Shown here: piece after piece, positions 16,382 to 22,480 of the stretch
Position numbering within the stretch: the stretch's first letter is position 1
Layout: every line of letters starts with the position of its first letter
Origin: Acidimicrobiia bacterium
GTDB lineage: Bacteria > Actinomycetota > Acidimicrobiia > Acidimicrobiales > SZUA-35
Direction of reading: 5' to 3'
Assembly: GCA_029863385.1 (NCBI GenBank)
Contig: JAOTVU010000019.1
Location: forward strand, 1-47,578
Length of the DNA: 47,578 nt
The notes under the pieces: generated by a model
What the model saw: only the letters and a program-made list of their open reading frames with translations
What the model was told of the DNA's origin: nothing
The model's database searches: none
Position numbers and translations under genes: made by a program

Positions 16382-17397
16382 GCGGTGATTCGCAACTCCG
16401 TCTGGGAGTGCTGGGAGTGGGACGAATCGGGTCGATGCATGTCGACCTGATCGCCAATCGAACCGAGGGTGGAACCGTCACCGGCGTGTTCGATGTCCAT
16501 GCCGCGGGGGCCCGAGCCGTGGCCGAGCGGTTCGGCGTGACCGCCTTCGACTCGGCCGAGGCGCTGATCGCGTCGGACGACGTCGACGCCGTGGCGATCT
16601 GCACCAGCACCGACACGCATGTCGACCTGATCGTGGCCGCAGCGGAGGCGGGCAAGGCCATCTTCTGCGAGAAGCCGATCTCGCTCGATTTGGCCGAGGT
16701 GGATCGCGGCCTCGCCGCGGTCGAAGCCGCCGGCGTTCCGCTGCACATCGGCTTCAACCGCCGATTCGATCCCGGCCACCGGGCCGTCCGGGATGCGGTC
16801 GCCGACGGGACCGTCGGCGATCTCCGGCAGATCGCCATCACCAGTCGAGATCCCGCTCCCCCACCGATCGGCTACATCGAGCGCAGCGGCGGAATCTTCT
16901 GCGACATGACCATCCACGATTTCGATATGGCCCGCTACGTCGCCGGCAGTGAGGTCACCGAGGTCTTCGCCAAAGGTTGGATCTCGGTCGACCAGGCCAT
17001 CGGCGATGCCGGAGACTATGACACGGTGACCGCCATGTTGACCCATGAGAACGGCGTGGTCACCACCATCGACAACTGCCGACAGAGTTCCTACGGGTAT
17101 GACCAGCGGGTGGAGGCGTTCGGTTCGTCCGGGGCCGCCATATCCGAGAACCATCGCGACCATTACGCCCTCACGTTGACCGCGGAGGGCGGTCGGAGCG
17201 CACTGGTGCCGAACTTTTTCCTCGAGCGCTACATACCGTCGTATGTGAACCAGTGGAACGAGTTCATAACCGCTGTGACCTCGGGGGCTCCGACGCCGAT
17301 CTCGGGGGCCGACGGCCGCGCCCCTCTCGTCATGGGCCTGGCGGCGGGACGTTCGGTGGCCGAGGGTCGCCCCGTCGCCACCACCGAGATCGACTGA
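16378..17397 (+). CDS. iolG: Inositol 2-dehydrogenase IolG
   Basis: 339 residues, the usual IolG length. It oxidises myo-inositol to scyllo-inosose with NAD+, the first pathway step. The Rossmann start is 'LRLGVLGVGRIGSMHVDLI' (GxGxxG), followed by 'VDAVAICTSTDTHVDLI', the catalytic lysine in IFCEKPISLDL, 'HIGFNRRFDPGH', and the catalytic Asp-x3-His in 'GGIFCDMTIHDFDMARY'. The EKPIS and FNRRFDP segments are the classical IolG signature. It closes the plus-strand arm, 48 bp after the larger dehydrogenase. The ribosome-binding sequence AAAGGA is 13-14 nt away, with a minimal ORF between (16364-16381). It ends 47 bp before the convergent arsR; no terminator hairpin is visible there. Confidence 0.93.
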   Translation: MSGDSQLRLGVLGVGRIGSMHVDLIANRTEGGTVTGVFDVHAAGARAVAERFGVTAFDSAEALIASDDVDAVAICTSTDTHVDLIVAAAEAGKAIFCEKPISLDLAEVDRGLAAVEAAGVPLHIGFNRRFDPGHRAVRDAVADGTVGDLRQIAITSRDPAPPPIGYIERSGGIFCDMTIHDFDMARYVAGSEVTEVFAKGWISVDQAIGDAGDYDTVTAMLTHENGVVTTIDNCRQSSYGYDQRVEAFGSSGAAISENHRDHYALTLTAEGGRSALVPNFFLERYIPSYVNQWNEFITAVTSGAPTPISGADGRAPLVMGLAAGRSVAEGRPVATTEID

Positions 17398-17444
17398 CCG
17401 ACTGCGAACTCCGTGTCACCCACGACCCACGTCGAGCGACGGGG

Positions 17445-17819
17445 TCAGCAGCAGGAAAGGTCGAGGGCCCGGCGGACTGATTCCAGGCGTTCGCCGTTGA
17501 TGCGGAACCAAGCCCACTTGCCCCGCTGCTCGCGATCCAGGATGCCTGCCTTGACCAGCTGCCCGAGGTGATGGCTCACGGTTGGCTGGCTCCGCTCCAC
17601 CAACTCCGGGAGATCGCAGGCACAGGCCTCGCCGGCGGGAGCGGTGCCGATGATCGAGACGAGGCGGAGTCGTATCGGGTCGGCGAGCGTCTTCAGGATG
17701 ACGGCCATCTCCTCGGCGGCCTCCTCATCGAACGCGGATCCGAACAGCGGAACACAACAGGGCGTGGACGCCACGGCGGCTTCCTGGGTGTCGATGGCGG
17801 AATCAGTGGGGACTGCCAT
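17445..17819 (-). CDS. arsR: ArsR-family arsenical-responsive repressor
   Basis: 124 residues with a winged-helix core ('ILKTLADPIRLRLVSII', 'VERSQPTVSHHLGQLVKAGILDREQRGKWAWFRI'). Cysteines occur at C21-C22 near the N-terminus, C66 and C68 at the start of the recognition-helix region (EACACDLPE), and a terminal C123-C124 pair. An N-terminal CC plus a cysteine before the recognition helix matches the Corynebacterium ArsR type that binds As(III). The frame extends upstream through the promoter to 17951, but the ATG at 17819 matches the family length. It is divergent from the ArsI gene and flanks two TATCGAT boxes, so autoregulation and control of arsI are likely. CAATAT lies 6 nt before the ATG, so a leaderless mRNA is possible. 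Confidence 0.88.
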   Translation of the reverse strand: MAVPTDSAIDTQEAAVASTPCCVPLFGSAFDEEAAEEMAVILKTLADPIRLRLVSIIGTAPAGEACACDLPELVERSQPTVSHHLGQLVKAGILDREQRGKWAWFRINGERLESVRRALDLSCC

Positions 17820-17828
17820 GGAAACATA

Positions 17829-17858
17829 TTGACAGATATCGATGTGAATTGCTAACGT
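17829..17858 (+). promoter_or_regulatory. Candidate arsI promoter
   Basis: A perfect TTGACA -35 (17829-17834) and TAACGT -10 (17853-17858) with an 18-nt spacer. Box A lies in the spacer and box B overlaps the end of the -10 and the start site, so repressor binding would block polymerase. Confidence 0.6.
17837..17843. promoter_or_regulatory. Candidate ArsR box A (TATCGAT)
   Basis: First of two identical TATCGAT motifs in the arsR-arsI gap, in AT-rich dyad-like context (GATATCGATG). Confidence 0.55.
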
Positions 17859-17864
17859 ATCGAT
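17858..17864. promoter_or_regulatory. Candidate ArsR box B (TATCGAT)
   Basis: Second TATCGAT, exactly 21 bp from box A (two helical turns, same DNA face); it extends to the 8-bp palindrome TATCGATA. Confidence 0.55.
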
Positions 17865-17910
17865 AGTCATCAAAATGTACATCCAAGGCACGGTTCGGAA
17901 AGGACCCGTC

Positions 17911-18354
17911 ATGCGCCTCCAATTGGCACTCAACGTCAGCGACCTGGACACCGCCGTCGACTTCTACAGCAAGATGTTCGACACGGAGCCGGCCAAGCGG
18001 AAACCCGGCTACGCCAACTTCGCCATCGAGCAGCCCCCGCTCAAGCTGGTGCTGTTCGAGGGAACCACCGCCCCGTCGGGCTCGATCAACCACCTCGGCG
18101 TCGAGGTCGAAACGGCCGAGCAGGTCGTTGCGGCCGAGAGCCGCCTGACCGAGACCGGGCTCGTCACCACCGGCGTCGACGAGACGATCTGCTGCTTCGC
18201 CGAGAAGACCGAAACCTGGCTCGAAGCCCCCGACGGCAACCGCTGGGAGTGGTACGTCAAGAAGGCCGACGCCGACCAGTTCGAGAACACGATCGTCGAG
18301 AAGGTGTCGGCGGGCGCCGGTGTGTCACCCTGTGGCGAAACCGGCTGCTGCTAG
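17911..18354 (+). CDS. arsI: ArsI/CadI-family vicinal-oxygen-chelate protein, probable C-As lyase
   Basis: 147 residues of one VOC dioxygenase module: 'LQLALNVSDLDTAVDFYSKMF', 'KPGYANFAIEQPPLKLVLFE', 'NHLGVEVET', 'ETICCFAEKTETWLEAPDG', 'RWEWYVKKAD'. The adjacent cysteines C94-C95 are the organoarsenical-binding pair of ArsI. The Fe(II) ligands expected for ArsI (Gln near the N-terminus, His, Glu) are present as Q4, H61 and E113. ArsI cleaves the C-As bond of methyl- and aromatic As(III) compounds; the same family includes the cadmium-induced CadI, so metal-induced binding cannot be excluded. The C-terminus ends CGETGCC, adding soft-metal ligands. GGAAAGGA precedes the ATG at 17911; an upstream ATG (17875) lies in the leader. 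It is divergent from arsR. Confidence 0.85.
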   Translation: MRLQLALNVSDLDTAVDFYSKMFDTEPAKRKPGYANFAIEQPPLKLVLFEGTTAPSGSINHLGVEVETAEQVVAAESRLTETGLVTTGVDETICCFAEKTETWLEAPDGNRWEWYVKKADADQFENTIVEKVSAGAGVSPCGETGCC

Positions 18355-18372
18355 CACGATGGGCCGGCTCCC

Positions 18373-19056
18373 CTACCCCGTGAACCCGGCCTCTTTGTGG
18401 GAGCCATCGCACAGCGGCTTGATCGACGAGGCCCCGCAGCGGCAGAGGGTGACCCGCTGACGGGTCTCGACGAGGTCGCCGTCGGATCGCTGGATCGGAA
18501 TCCCGCCGCTCACCCACAGCGGCCCGTCGGGTACGACGGCCACCTCGTCGGGAAGGTCGGGCTCGATCATCTCGCCGTCGACGGCGAAGGTCAGCGCACC
18601 CGAGGGGCACTTCTCGACCATCGCCATGACCTGGGCCCGGACGACTGTGTCGTCGGTGTCCGCCGTCATCTTCCAGACGTTCGACACCTTGTTTCCGCAG
18701 AAGCCGGCGTGGACGCAGATACCACGGTCGTCGAACACCTCGATGCCGGTGCCGCCGAGCGAGCTGGCCCGATCGGCATAGGAGTCGGGAGGTGAGGTCT
18801 CCGTGCCGTCGAATCCGATCGAGGCGTGCGTGCCGTCGCAGAACGGCTTGCTCTCCGACTTACCGCATCGACACAGCGCATAGGTCGAGCGCTCGTCCTC
18901 CATCGTTTCGGTGCGCCACGTCAAAGGCTCGCCGTGCTCCGACATCACCGGTGTCTTCTTCTTCAGGGGAACTCCACCGACCACCAGGTACGGACCGTCT
19001 TTCCGCACCTTGATCGTCGCCTCAGGTACAGATTCTTGCGCTTCGTCATCGGCCAT
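18373..19056 (-). CDS. Double CDGSH iron-sulfur protein with central ferredoxin-like domain
   Basis: 227 residues with three metal-site modules. The first CDGSH site is C62/C64/C73/H77 in LCRCGKSESKPFCDGTH. The central Fer4_19-type segment has C114, C120 and C150 (GICVHAGFCGN and EKCPSGAL). The second CDGSH site is C205/C207/C216/H220 in LCRCGASSIKPLCDGSH. Each CDGSH motif (CxCx2(S/T)x3PxCDG(S/T)H) binds a [2Fe-2S] cluster with 3Cys-1His ligation; the middle module resembles a divergent mono-cluster ferredoxin. Electron transfer or Fe-S redox sensing is likely, but the partner is unknown. Convergent with arsI, 18 bp apart. TAGTGT lies 6 nt before the ATG, so a leaderless mRNA is likely. Confidence 0.9.
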   Translation of the reverse strand: MADDEAQESVPEATIKVRKDGPYLVVGGVPLKKKTPVMSEHGEPLTWRTETMEDERSTYALCRCGKSESKPFCDGTHASIGFDGTETSPPDSYADRASSLGGTGIEVFDDRGICVHAGFCGNKVSNVWKMTADTDDTVVRAQVMAMVEKCPSGALTFAVDGEMIEPDLPDEVAVVPDGPLWVSGGIPIQRSDGDLVETRQRVTLCRCGASSIKPLCDGSHKEAGFTG

Positions 19057-19062
19057 GGACCA

Positions 19063-19068
19063 ACACTA
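19063..19068 (-). promoter_or_regulatory. Candidate -10 (TAGTGT), leaderless start of CDGSH gene
   Basis: On the minus strand TAGTGT is followed by TGGTCC (6 nt) and the ATG at 19056; no Shine-Dalgarno sequence is present. Confidence 0.5.
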
Positions 19069-19099
19069 GGGCGTAGTGCCGTTGGCTCAAACCTCACCG

Positions 19100-19105
19100 T
19101 AGGCT
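19100..19105 (+). promoter_or_regulatory. Candidate -10 (TAGGCT), leaderless start of hypothetical gene
   Basis: TAGGCT is followed by 7 nt and the ATG at 19113, with no purine-rich ribosome site between. Confidence 0.5.
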
Positions 19106-19112
19106 TCGGTCC

Positions 19113-19724
19113 ATGGTCTCCCGGAGCAATGATCACACCATCGAAACGCTCCGCGGCTCGATCACTTCGGCCGGTTTCGCCGCGGGCCACCAGTTTGTCA
19201 TCGGTCACTGGCCGATCTCGCCGATCGGCCGTTTTGCGGACATCATGTGGCACGGCGCCGACGGTTCGAAAACGCTGATCGCCTCGGCCGATGCCGCCGA
19301 GTACATCACCGACATCTACCCGTTCGACGATCGGATCGACGCCGAGGTGTCGGTCATCGACACCGTCGGCGGGCGCAGTGAGAATCGCCTGGTGGTCGAG
19401 TCGGAGCCGTTGACGCTCTCGTTGACGATCGGGCGCTTGGTGGTTCCATTCCCGCCTCGACCACGATGGATAACCGCCACGATCGAGCGGTGGGCGTCCC
19501 GAGCGCTGCTCGGCGTGAACACCCACGGTCTCAGTCCGACGGGCGTGGAAGAGTGGTATCGCACGGCATCGGTTCGTCGCGTCGTCGGCGGTCGAGCCAG
19601 CTTGCGCGGCGTGGACCTGGGAACGGTGGTTGATCTCGACCGACCGATGGACGTCGGGTTCAGCGAACCTCCGAGACAGCCGACCCATGTCCGGCTCCGC
19701 GTTGACGTCCGGCGGCCGGACTGA
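19113..19724 (+). CDS. Conserved hypothetical protein
   Basis: 203 residues, no signal peptide, no convincing membrane helix and no catalytic motif I recognise. The N-terminal half (TIETLRGSITSAGFAAGHQFVIGHWPISPIGRFADIMW) looks like a beta-rich fold. It carries a 'DGSKTLIASADAAEYITDIYPFDD' stretch resembling uncharacterised actinobacterial proteins annotated only as conserved hypothetical. The codon pattern is normal for the window and the frame is open throughout, so I consider it a real gene. It is divergent from the CDGSH gene with 56 bp between starts; both have -10-like elements 6-7 nt before the ATG. No function is proposed. Confidence 0.7.
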   Translation: MVSRSNDHTIETLRGSITSAGFAAGHQFVIGHWPISPIGRFADIMWHGADGSKTLIASADAAEYITDIYPFDDRIDAEVSVIDTVGGRSENRLVVESEPLTLSLTIGRLVVPFPPRPRWITATIERWASRALLGVNTHGLSPTGVEEWYRTASVRRVVGGRASLRGVDLGTVVDLDRPMDVGFSEPPRQPTHVRLRVDVRRPD

Positions 19725-19871
19725 CCTTACACTCACCTTAGACCAACCATCCTCCGGGCCGGGGAAGGCTCGAAGATCGACGGGCTCGGCTATGGTCCTC
19801 GGTGACATCGCCAACCGCCGCGAAGTCACCGACCGGGGAAGGGCGTTCCGCCCGACCCGGCGTCAACTGGT

Positions 19872-19916
19872 CGGCCTCCTGATCCATCGCCGAACGTCTC
19901 TGGGGTCAGGAGGCCG
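19872..19916 (-). terminator. Strong hairpin after the alpha/beta hydrolase gene
   Basis: 19872-19885 pairs with 19903-19916 over 14 bp (one T-G wobble) around a 17-nt loop; the core is CGGCCTCCTGA/TCAGGAGGCCG. It begins 9 bp beyond the hydrolase stop on its strand. No U-run follows. The rest of the 200-bp gap (19725-19924) shows nothing else. Confidence 0.6.
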
Positions 19917-19924
19917 GTCAGGTC

Positions 19925-20686
19925 TCAGCCCGCTCGACCGAGCGATTCGGCATAGGCGGCGGCGGCGAGATCGACCACGACGTCGACTTGCTGATGGTGC
20001 AGGAGATGCCCGAACCCGGGCAGCAGCACACCTTTTGCCGCATCCCCGATCGCTGCGACCGTCGACCAGAGCTGATCGTCGGTGGCGTAGTCGTCGTCAT
20101 CGCCCTGGACGACCAGGGTCGGGCATTCGATCGCCGCCAGCCGGTCTCGGATATCCCAGCGACCGAAGTCGTCGCTCACCCAGACCCCTGACCAGGCCTC
20201 GAAGACCGCGGCGGCGTCGACATGATAGGGGTCGAGGGAGCGAACGATCCGTGACGGCTCGGCTCGCATGGCGGAGATGGCGTCAACGCAAACCGGTTCG
20301 ACGAAGCTGTGTGGCGCCAGCGCCACAATCCCCTGACACGGCGCACCGGACGCGGCGTGGATCAGGCTGATCGATCCCCCGTCGGAGTGTCCGACGAGAA
20401 ACGGATCGGCGATCTCGAGTTCGCGGAGAAGCCGGGCCAGGAGGTGAGCCTGGTGGTGAAGCCAGAGGGTGGGCCACGGACCGGCCGGGATCGGGGTTGA
20501 TCCCCCGTGACCGGGTCGGTTGAAGGCCAGGACGGCGGCTCCGGTGCGGTCGGCCAACTCAGCGGGCGTGTCCCGCCACTGAGCGATCGACCCGAGCCCG
20601 TCGTGAAGCATCACGATTCGCGGCGTACCTGCGCCCCAGACCCGGTACTCGACGGAGGCGGCGGCGATATCGATCCGCTCGGGCAT
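19925..20686 (-). CDS. Alpha/beta-fold hydrolase
   Basis: 253 residues with the canonical fold order: 'PRIVMLHDGLGSIAQWRDTPAEL' (oxyanion region), 'AAVLAFNRPGHGGS', the nucleophile elbow FLVGHSDGGS with Ser101, the acid-bearing 'CPTLVVQGDDDDYA' and the C-terminal histidine in LLPGFGHLLHH. All three members of a Ser-Asp-His triad can be placed. The PGHGGS and GHSDGG motifs are typical of small esterases, haloperoxidase-like and meta-cleavage-product hydrolases; the substrate is unknown. It appears monocistronic. TACCCT lies 6 nt before the ATG (leaderless candidate), and a 14-bp hairpin follows the stop. Confidence 0.88.
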   Translation of the reverse strand: MPERIDIAAASVEYRVWGAGTPRIVMLHDGLGSIAQWRDTPAELADRTGAAVLAFNRPGHGGSTPIPAGPWPTLWLHHQAHLLARLLRELEIADPFLVGHSDGGSISLIHAASGAPCQGIVALAPHSFVEPVCVDAISAMRAEPSRIVRSLDPYHVDAAAVFEAWSGVWVSDDFGRWDIRDRLAAIECPTLVVQGDDDDYATDDQLWSTVAAIGDAAKGVLLPGFGHLLHHQQVDVVVDLAAAAYAESLGRAG

Positions 20687-20692
20687 CCCCCG

Positions 20693-20698
20693 AGGGTA
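20693..20698 (-). promoter_or_regulatory. Candidate -10 (TACCCT), leaderless start of hydrolase
   Basis: On the minus strand TACCCT, then CGGGGG, then the ATG at 20686. The same hexamer precedes the regulator at 25193 by 7 nt. Confidence 0.5.
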
Positions 20699-20721
20699 GA
20701 CGCCGATAGCGCCTGCTGCCG

Positions 20722-21360
20722 CTATCGCCCCTTGGGCGTCGGTTCCGGCACGGTCCAGTCGGCGGGCATCCGGGTGAAATCGAAGAACGGTGCCTCGTCG
20801 CCCGATGCGACGGCATCCTCGATCTGGTCGTAGAAGCCCTTGCCGGTCTCCTGGGCGAAGGTGATGGCCACCTCGTCATCGCTGTCGCCCGGATTCGGCC
20901 GTTGCACGTATTCCGGGAAGCTCGCCTCGGCCGCATCACCCTCGGCGTAGCCGCGGGCGAACATCTGCTTGAGGATGCCGAAGCCGTCGTTGCGCACCAG
21001 CGTTGCCCCCCGGGGTGTCCCACCGAGGCTCTTCATGTGCTCGCTGAACTTGTCGAGATCGTAGGTGTCGTAGGCGACGTGCTGGACCGCATGATCGCCG
21101 TGGCGCTCCACGAACTTCGTGACCTGGGACTTCTTGGCCCGGTCGATGCCTTCGATCAGCGCGACGCCGAAGTCGCCGTAGTCGATGCACCAGATCTTCA
21201 TGCTGGAGTCGGGGTCGTCGGGCCGAACATCGTCAATCCGGTTGATGAGGGTTCCGCCTTCTACCTCGAGGTGGAACCAGGCCCACCGCTCGATGGTCCC
21301 CTTCTCGCAAGCGTAGGTCACGTGGTCGACTTTCTTGAGATGAGCGGACACCGCTGTCAC
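20722..21360 (-). CDS. HPPD-like vicinal-oxygen-chelate protein, half length
   Basis: 212 residues resembling only the catalytic C-terminal VOC domain of 4-hydroxyphenylpyruvate dioxygenase, which is normally 350-400 residues with two VOC domains. 'KKVDHVTYA' (H13), 'VQHVAYDTYDL' (H94) and 'FPEYVQR' (E150) supply a full 2-His-1-Glu Fe(II) triad, and 'NDGFGILKQMFARG' matches the HPPD segment before the glutamate. It may be a nonheme-iron dioxygenase of a keto acid, but the substrate is not known. The start is GTG 21360, with AAAGG close upstream; GTG 21351 is an alternative. It is divergent from an Lrp-family gene, which probably regulates it. Confidence 0.72.
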   Translation of the reverse strand: MTAVSAHLKKVDHVTYACEKGTIERWAWFHLEVEGGTLINRIDDVRPDDPDSSMKIWCIDYGDFGVALIEGIDRAKKSQVTKFVERHGDHAVQHVAYDTYDLDKFSEHMKSLGGTPRGATLVRNDGFGILKQMFARGYAEGDAAEASFPEYVQRPNPGDSDDEVAITFAQETGKGFYDQIEDAVASGDEAPFFDFTRMPADWTVPEPTPKGR

Positions 21361-21432
21361 AACCTTTCGTCATCCGATCGTTGCTCCGATGAAGAGCCTT
21401 TCCATCAGATTAGTCACTCTGAACAGCGATAC

Positions 21433-21445
21433 TCAAGAGTCTTGA
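21433..21445. promoter_or_regulatory. Candidate Lrp-type operator (TCAAGAGTCTTGA)
   Basis: A perfect 13-bp palindrome (arms TCAAGA/TCTTGA around one G) in the AT-rich 146-bp gap between the VOC gene and the Lrp gene. A second, looser TCAGA/TCTGA dyad lies at 21405-21422. Confidence 0.45.
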
Positions 21446-21506
21446 TCATGTTGCTGTATCTGACAGTTTCTACGTACCATACTGATGGACACGGAGGCCT
21501 GAGGAG

Positions 21507-22040
21507 ATGAGTCGAATGAACAGCTTGCCGCTTGGCAACAACGGCGGACCGTCCATGAGGGCGGGATCGGGCGGAAGGTATGACATCGACGAAACCGATC
21601 AGCGAATCATCGTCGCGCTCCGTCGTCGGCCGCGAGCATCGGTGTCCGAATTGTCCCGCCTGCTGTCGCTTGCCCGGGGCACGGTGCACACTCGTCTGGA
21701 CCGGCTCGAGCACCGTGGGGTGATAACCGGCTATGGGCCGGACCTCAATCTTGCCTGTGCCGGCTACTCGGTTCGGGCGTTCACCACCTTGTCGATCGCC
21801 CAGGGCCACCACGATCGGATCGTCGAACAGCTCCGTTGCATTCCTCAGATTCTGGAGGTTCATACCATCACCGGGCCCGGGGATCTTCTGGTGAAGATCG
21901 CCGCCCGCTCCAACGATCACCTCCACGAGGTCCTCCAGGTCATTTCCTCCATTGCCGAGGTGTCGCACTCGACCACCCAACTTGCGCTGGCCAGTCCGGT
22001 CCTCAAGTCCGGGGCCGACCTCCTGGCCGACCTGGATTAG
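21507..22040 (+). CDS. Lrp/AsnC-family transcriptional regulator
   Basis: 177 residues. An N-terminal helix-turn-helix ('IDETDQRIIVALRRRPRASVSELSRLLSLARGTVHTRLDRLEHRGVITGYG') is followed by a RAM/AsnC effector domain ('VRAFTTLSIAQG', 'ILEVHTITGPGDLLVKIAARSNDHLHEVLQ'). Lrp-family proteins sense amino acids or keto acids and often control a divergent catabolic gene; here that is the HPPD-like gene, with a palindrome between. The ATG at 21507 has GAGGAG directly abutting it and an earlier GGAGG about 10 nt away. The ATG at 21516 is the better-spaced partner of GAGGAG, so the start is uncertain by three codons. Confidence 0.9.
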   Translation: MSRMNSLPLGNNGGPSMRAGSGGRYDIDETDQRIIVALRRRPRASVSELSRLLSLARGTVHTRLDRLEHRGVITGYGPDLNLACAGYSVRAFTTLSIAQGHHDRIVEQLRCIPQILEVHTITGPGDLLVKIAARSNDHLHEVLQVISSIAEVSHSTTQLALASPVLKSGADLLADLD

Positions 22041-22090
22041 CCAACCGGCATGGTCGGGCACGAGCGGGCTCGGCCGATCCCGGGCGACCG

Positions 22091-22096
22091 TATGCT
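22091..22096 (+). promoter_or_regulatory. Candidate -10 (TATGCT), leaderless start of deazaflavin oxidoreductase
   Basis: TATGCT is followed by 6 nt and the ATG at 22103; no ribosome site is visible. Confidence 0.5.
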
Positions 22097-22102
22097 TGGG
22101 CG

Positions 22103-22480
22103 ATGGCGAACATCACCGGACGACCCGAGGTCGACGCCGCACTCGCTCGGGATCTGACCATCGACATCACGACCATGGGACGCCAGTCGGGTCGACCCCG
22201 GACCGTCGAGATCTGGTTCCTGGCCGTCGACGATCGGATCTTCATCACGGGCACACCGGGGCCCCGGGACTGGTACGCCAATCTCCTGGCCGACGATTCA
22301 CTGACGTTCCATCTCAAGGAATCGGTGCGAGCCGACCTGGAGGCCACCGCCCGCCCGGTCGACGACGAGGCGACACGCCGGTTCGTGTTCGAGCATCCCT
22401 CCGCTCGGTGGTACCGCGACCAAACCGACCTCGACGACCTCGTGGCCAACGCCCCGATGGTCGAGGTCACATTCCGCTGA
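22103..22480 (+). CDS. Nitroreductase/deazaflavin (F420)-dependent oxidoreductase family protein
   Basis: 125 residues of the Ddn-like split-barrel family: 'ITTMGRQSGRPRTVEIWFLAVDDRIFITGTPGPRDWYANLL' followed by 'DDSLTFHLK'. The TxGRxSGxxR motif and the 'W..NL' segment are the usual F420-binding landmarks, although the glycine pair before DWYANL is replaced by PG-P, so cofactor preference is uncertain. It is smaller than typical Ddn (about 150 residues) but has an intact core. It starts 62 bp after the Lrp gene, with its own -10-like element 6 nt before the ATG. It is convergent with the flavin reductase gene and overlaps its 3' end by 14 bp (22467-22480). Confidence 0.8.
   Translation: MANITGRPEVDAALARDLTIDITTMGRQSGRPRTVEIWFLAVDDRIFITGTPGPRDWYANLLADDSLTFHLKESVRADLEATARPVDDEATRRFVFEHPSARWYRDQTDLDDLVANAPMVEVTFR

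Noticed and set aside
15025-17163. Over 700-codon open frame on the minus strand opposite the two dehydrogenases
   Set aside because: Both dehydrogenases on the plus strand have intact NAD-binding and catalytic motifs; the antisense frame has none.
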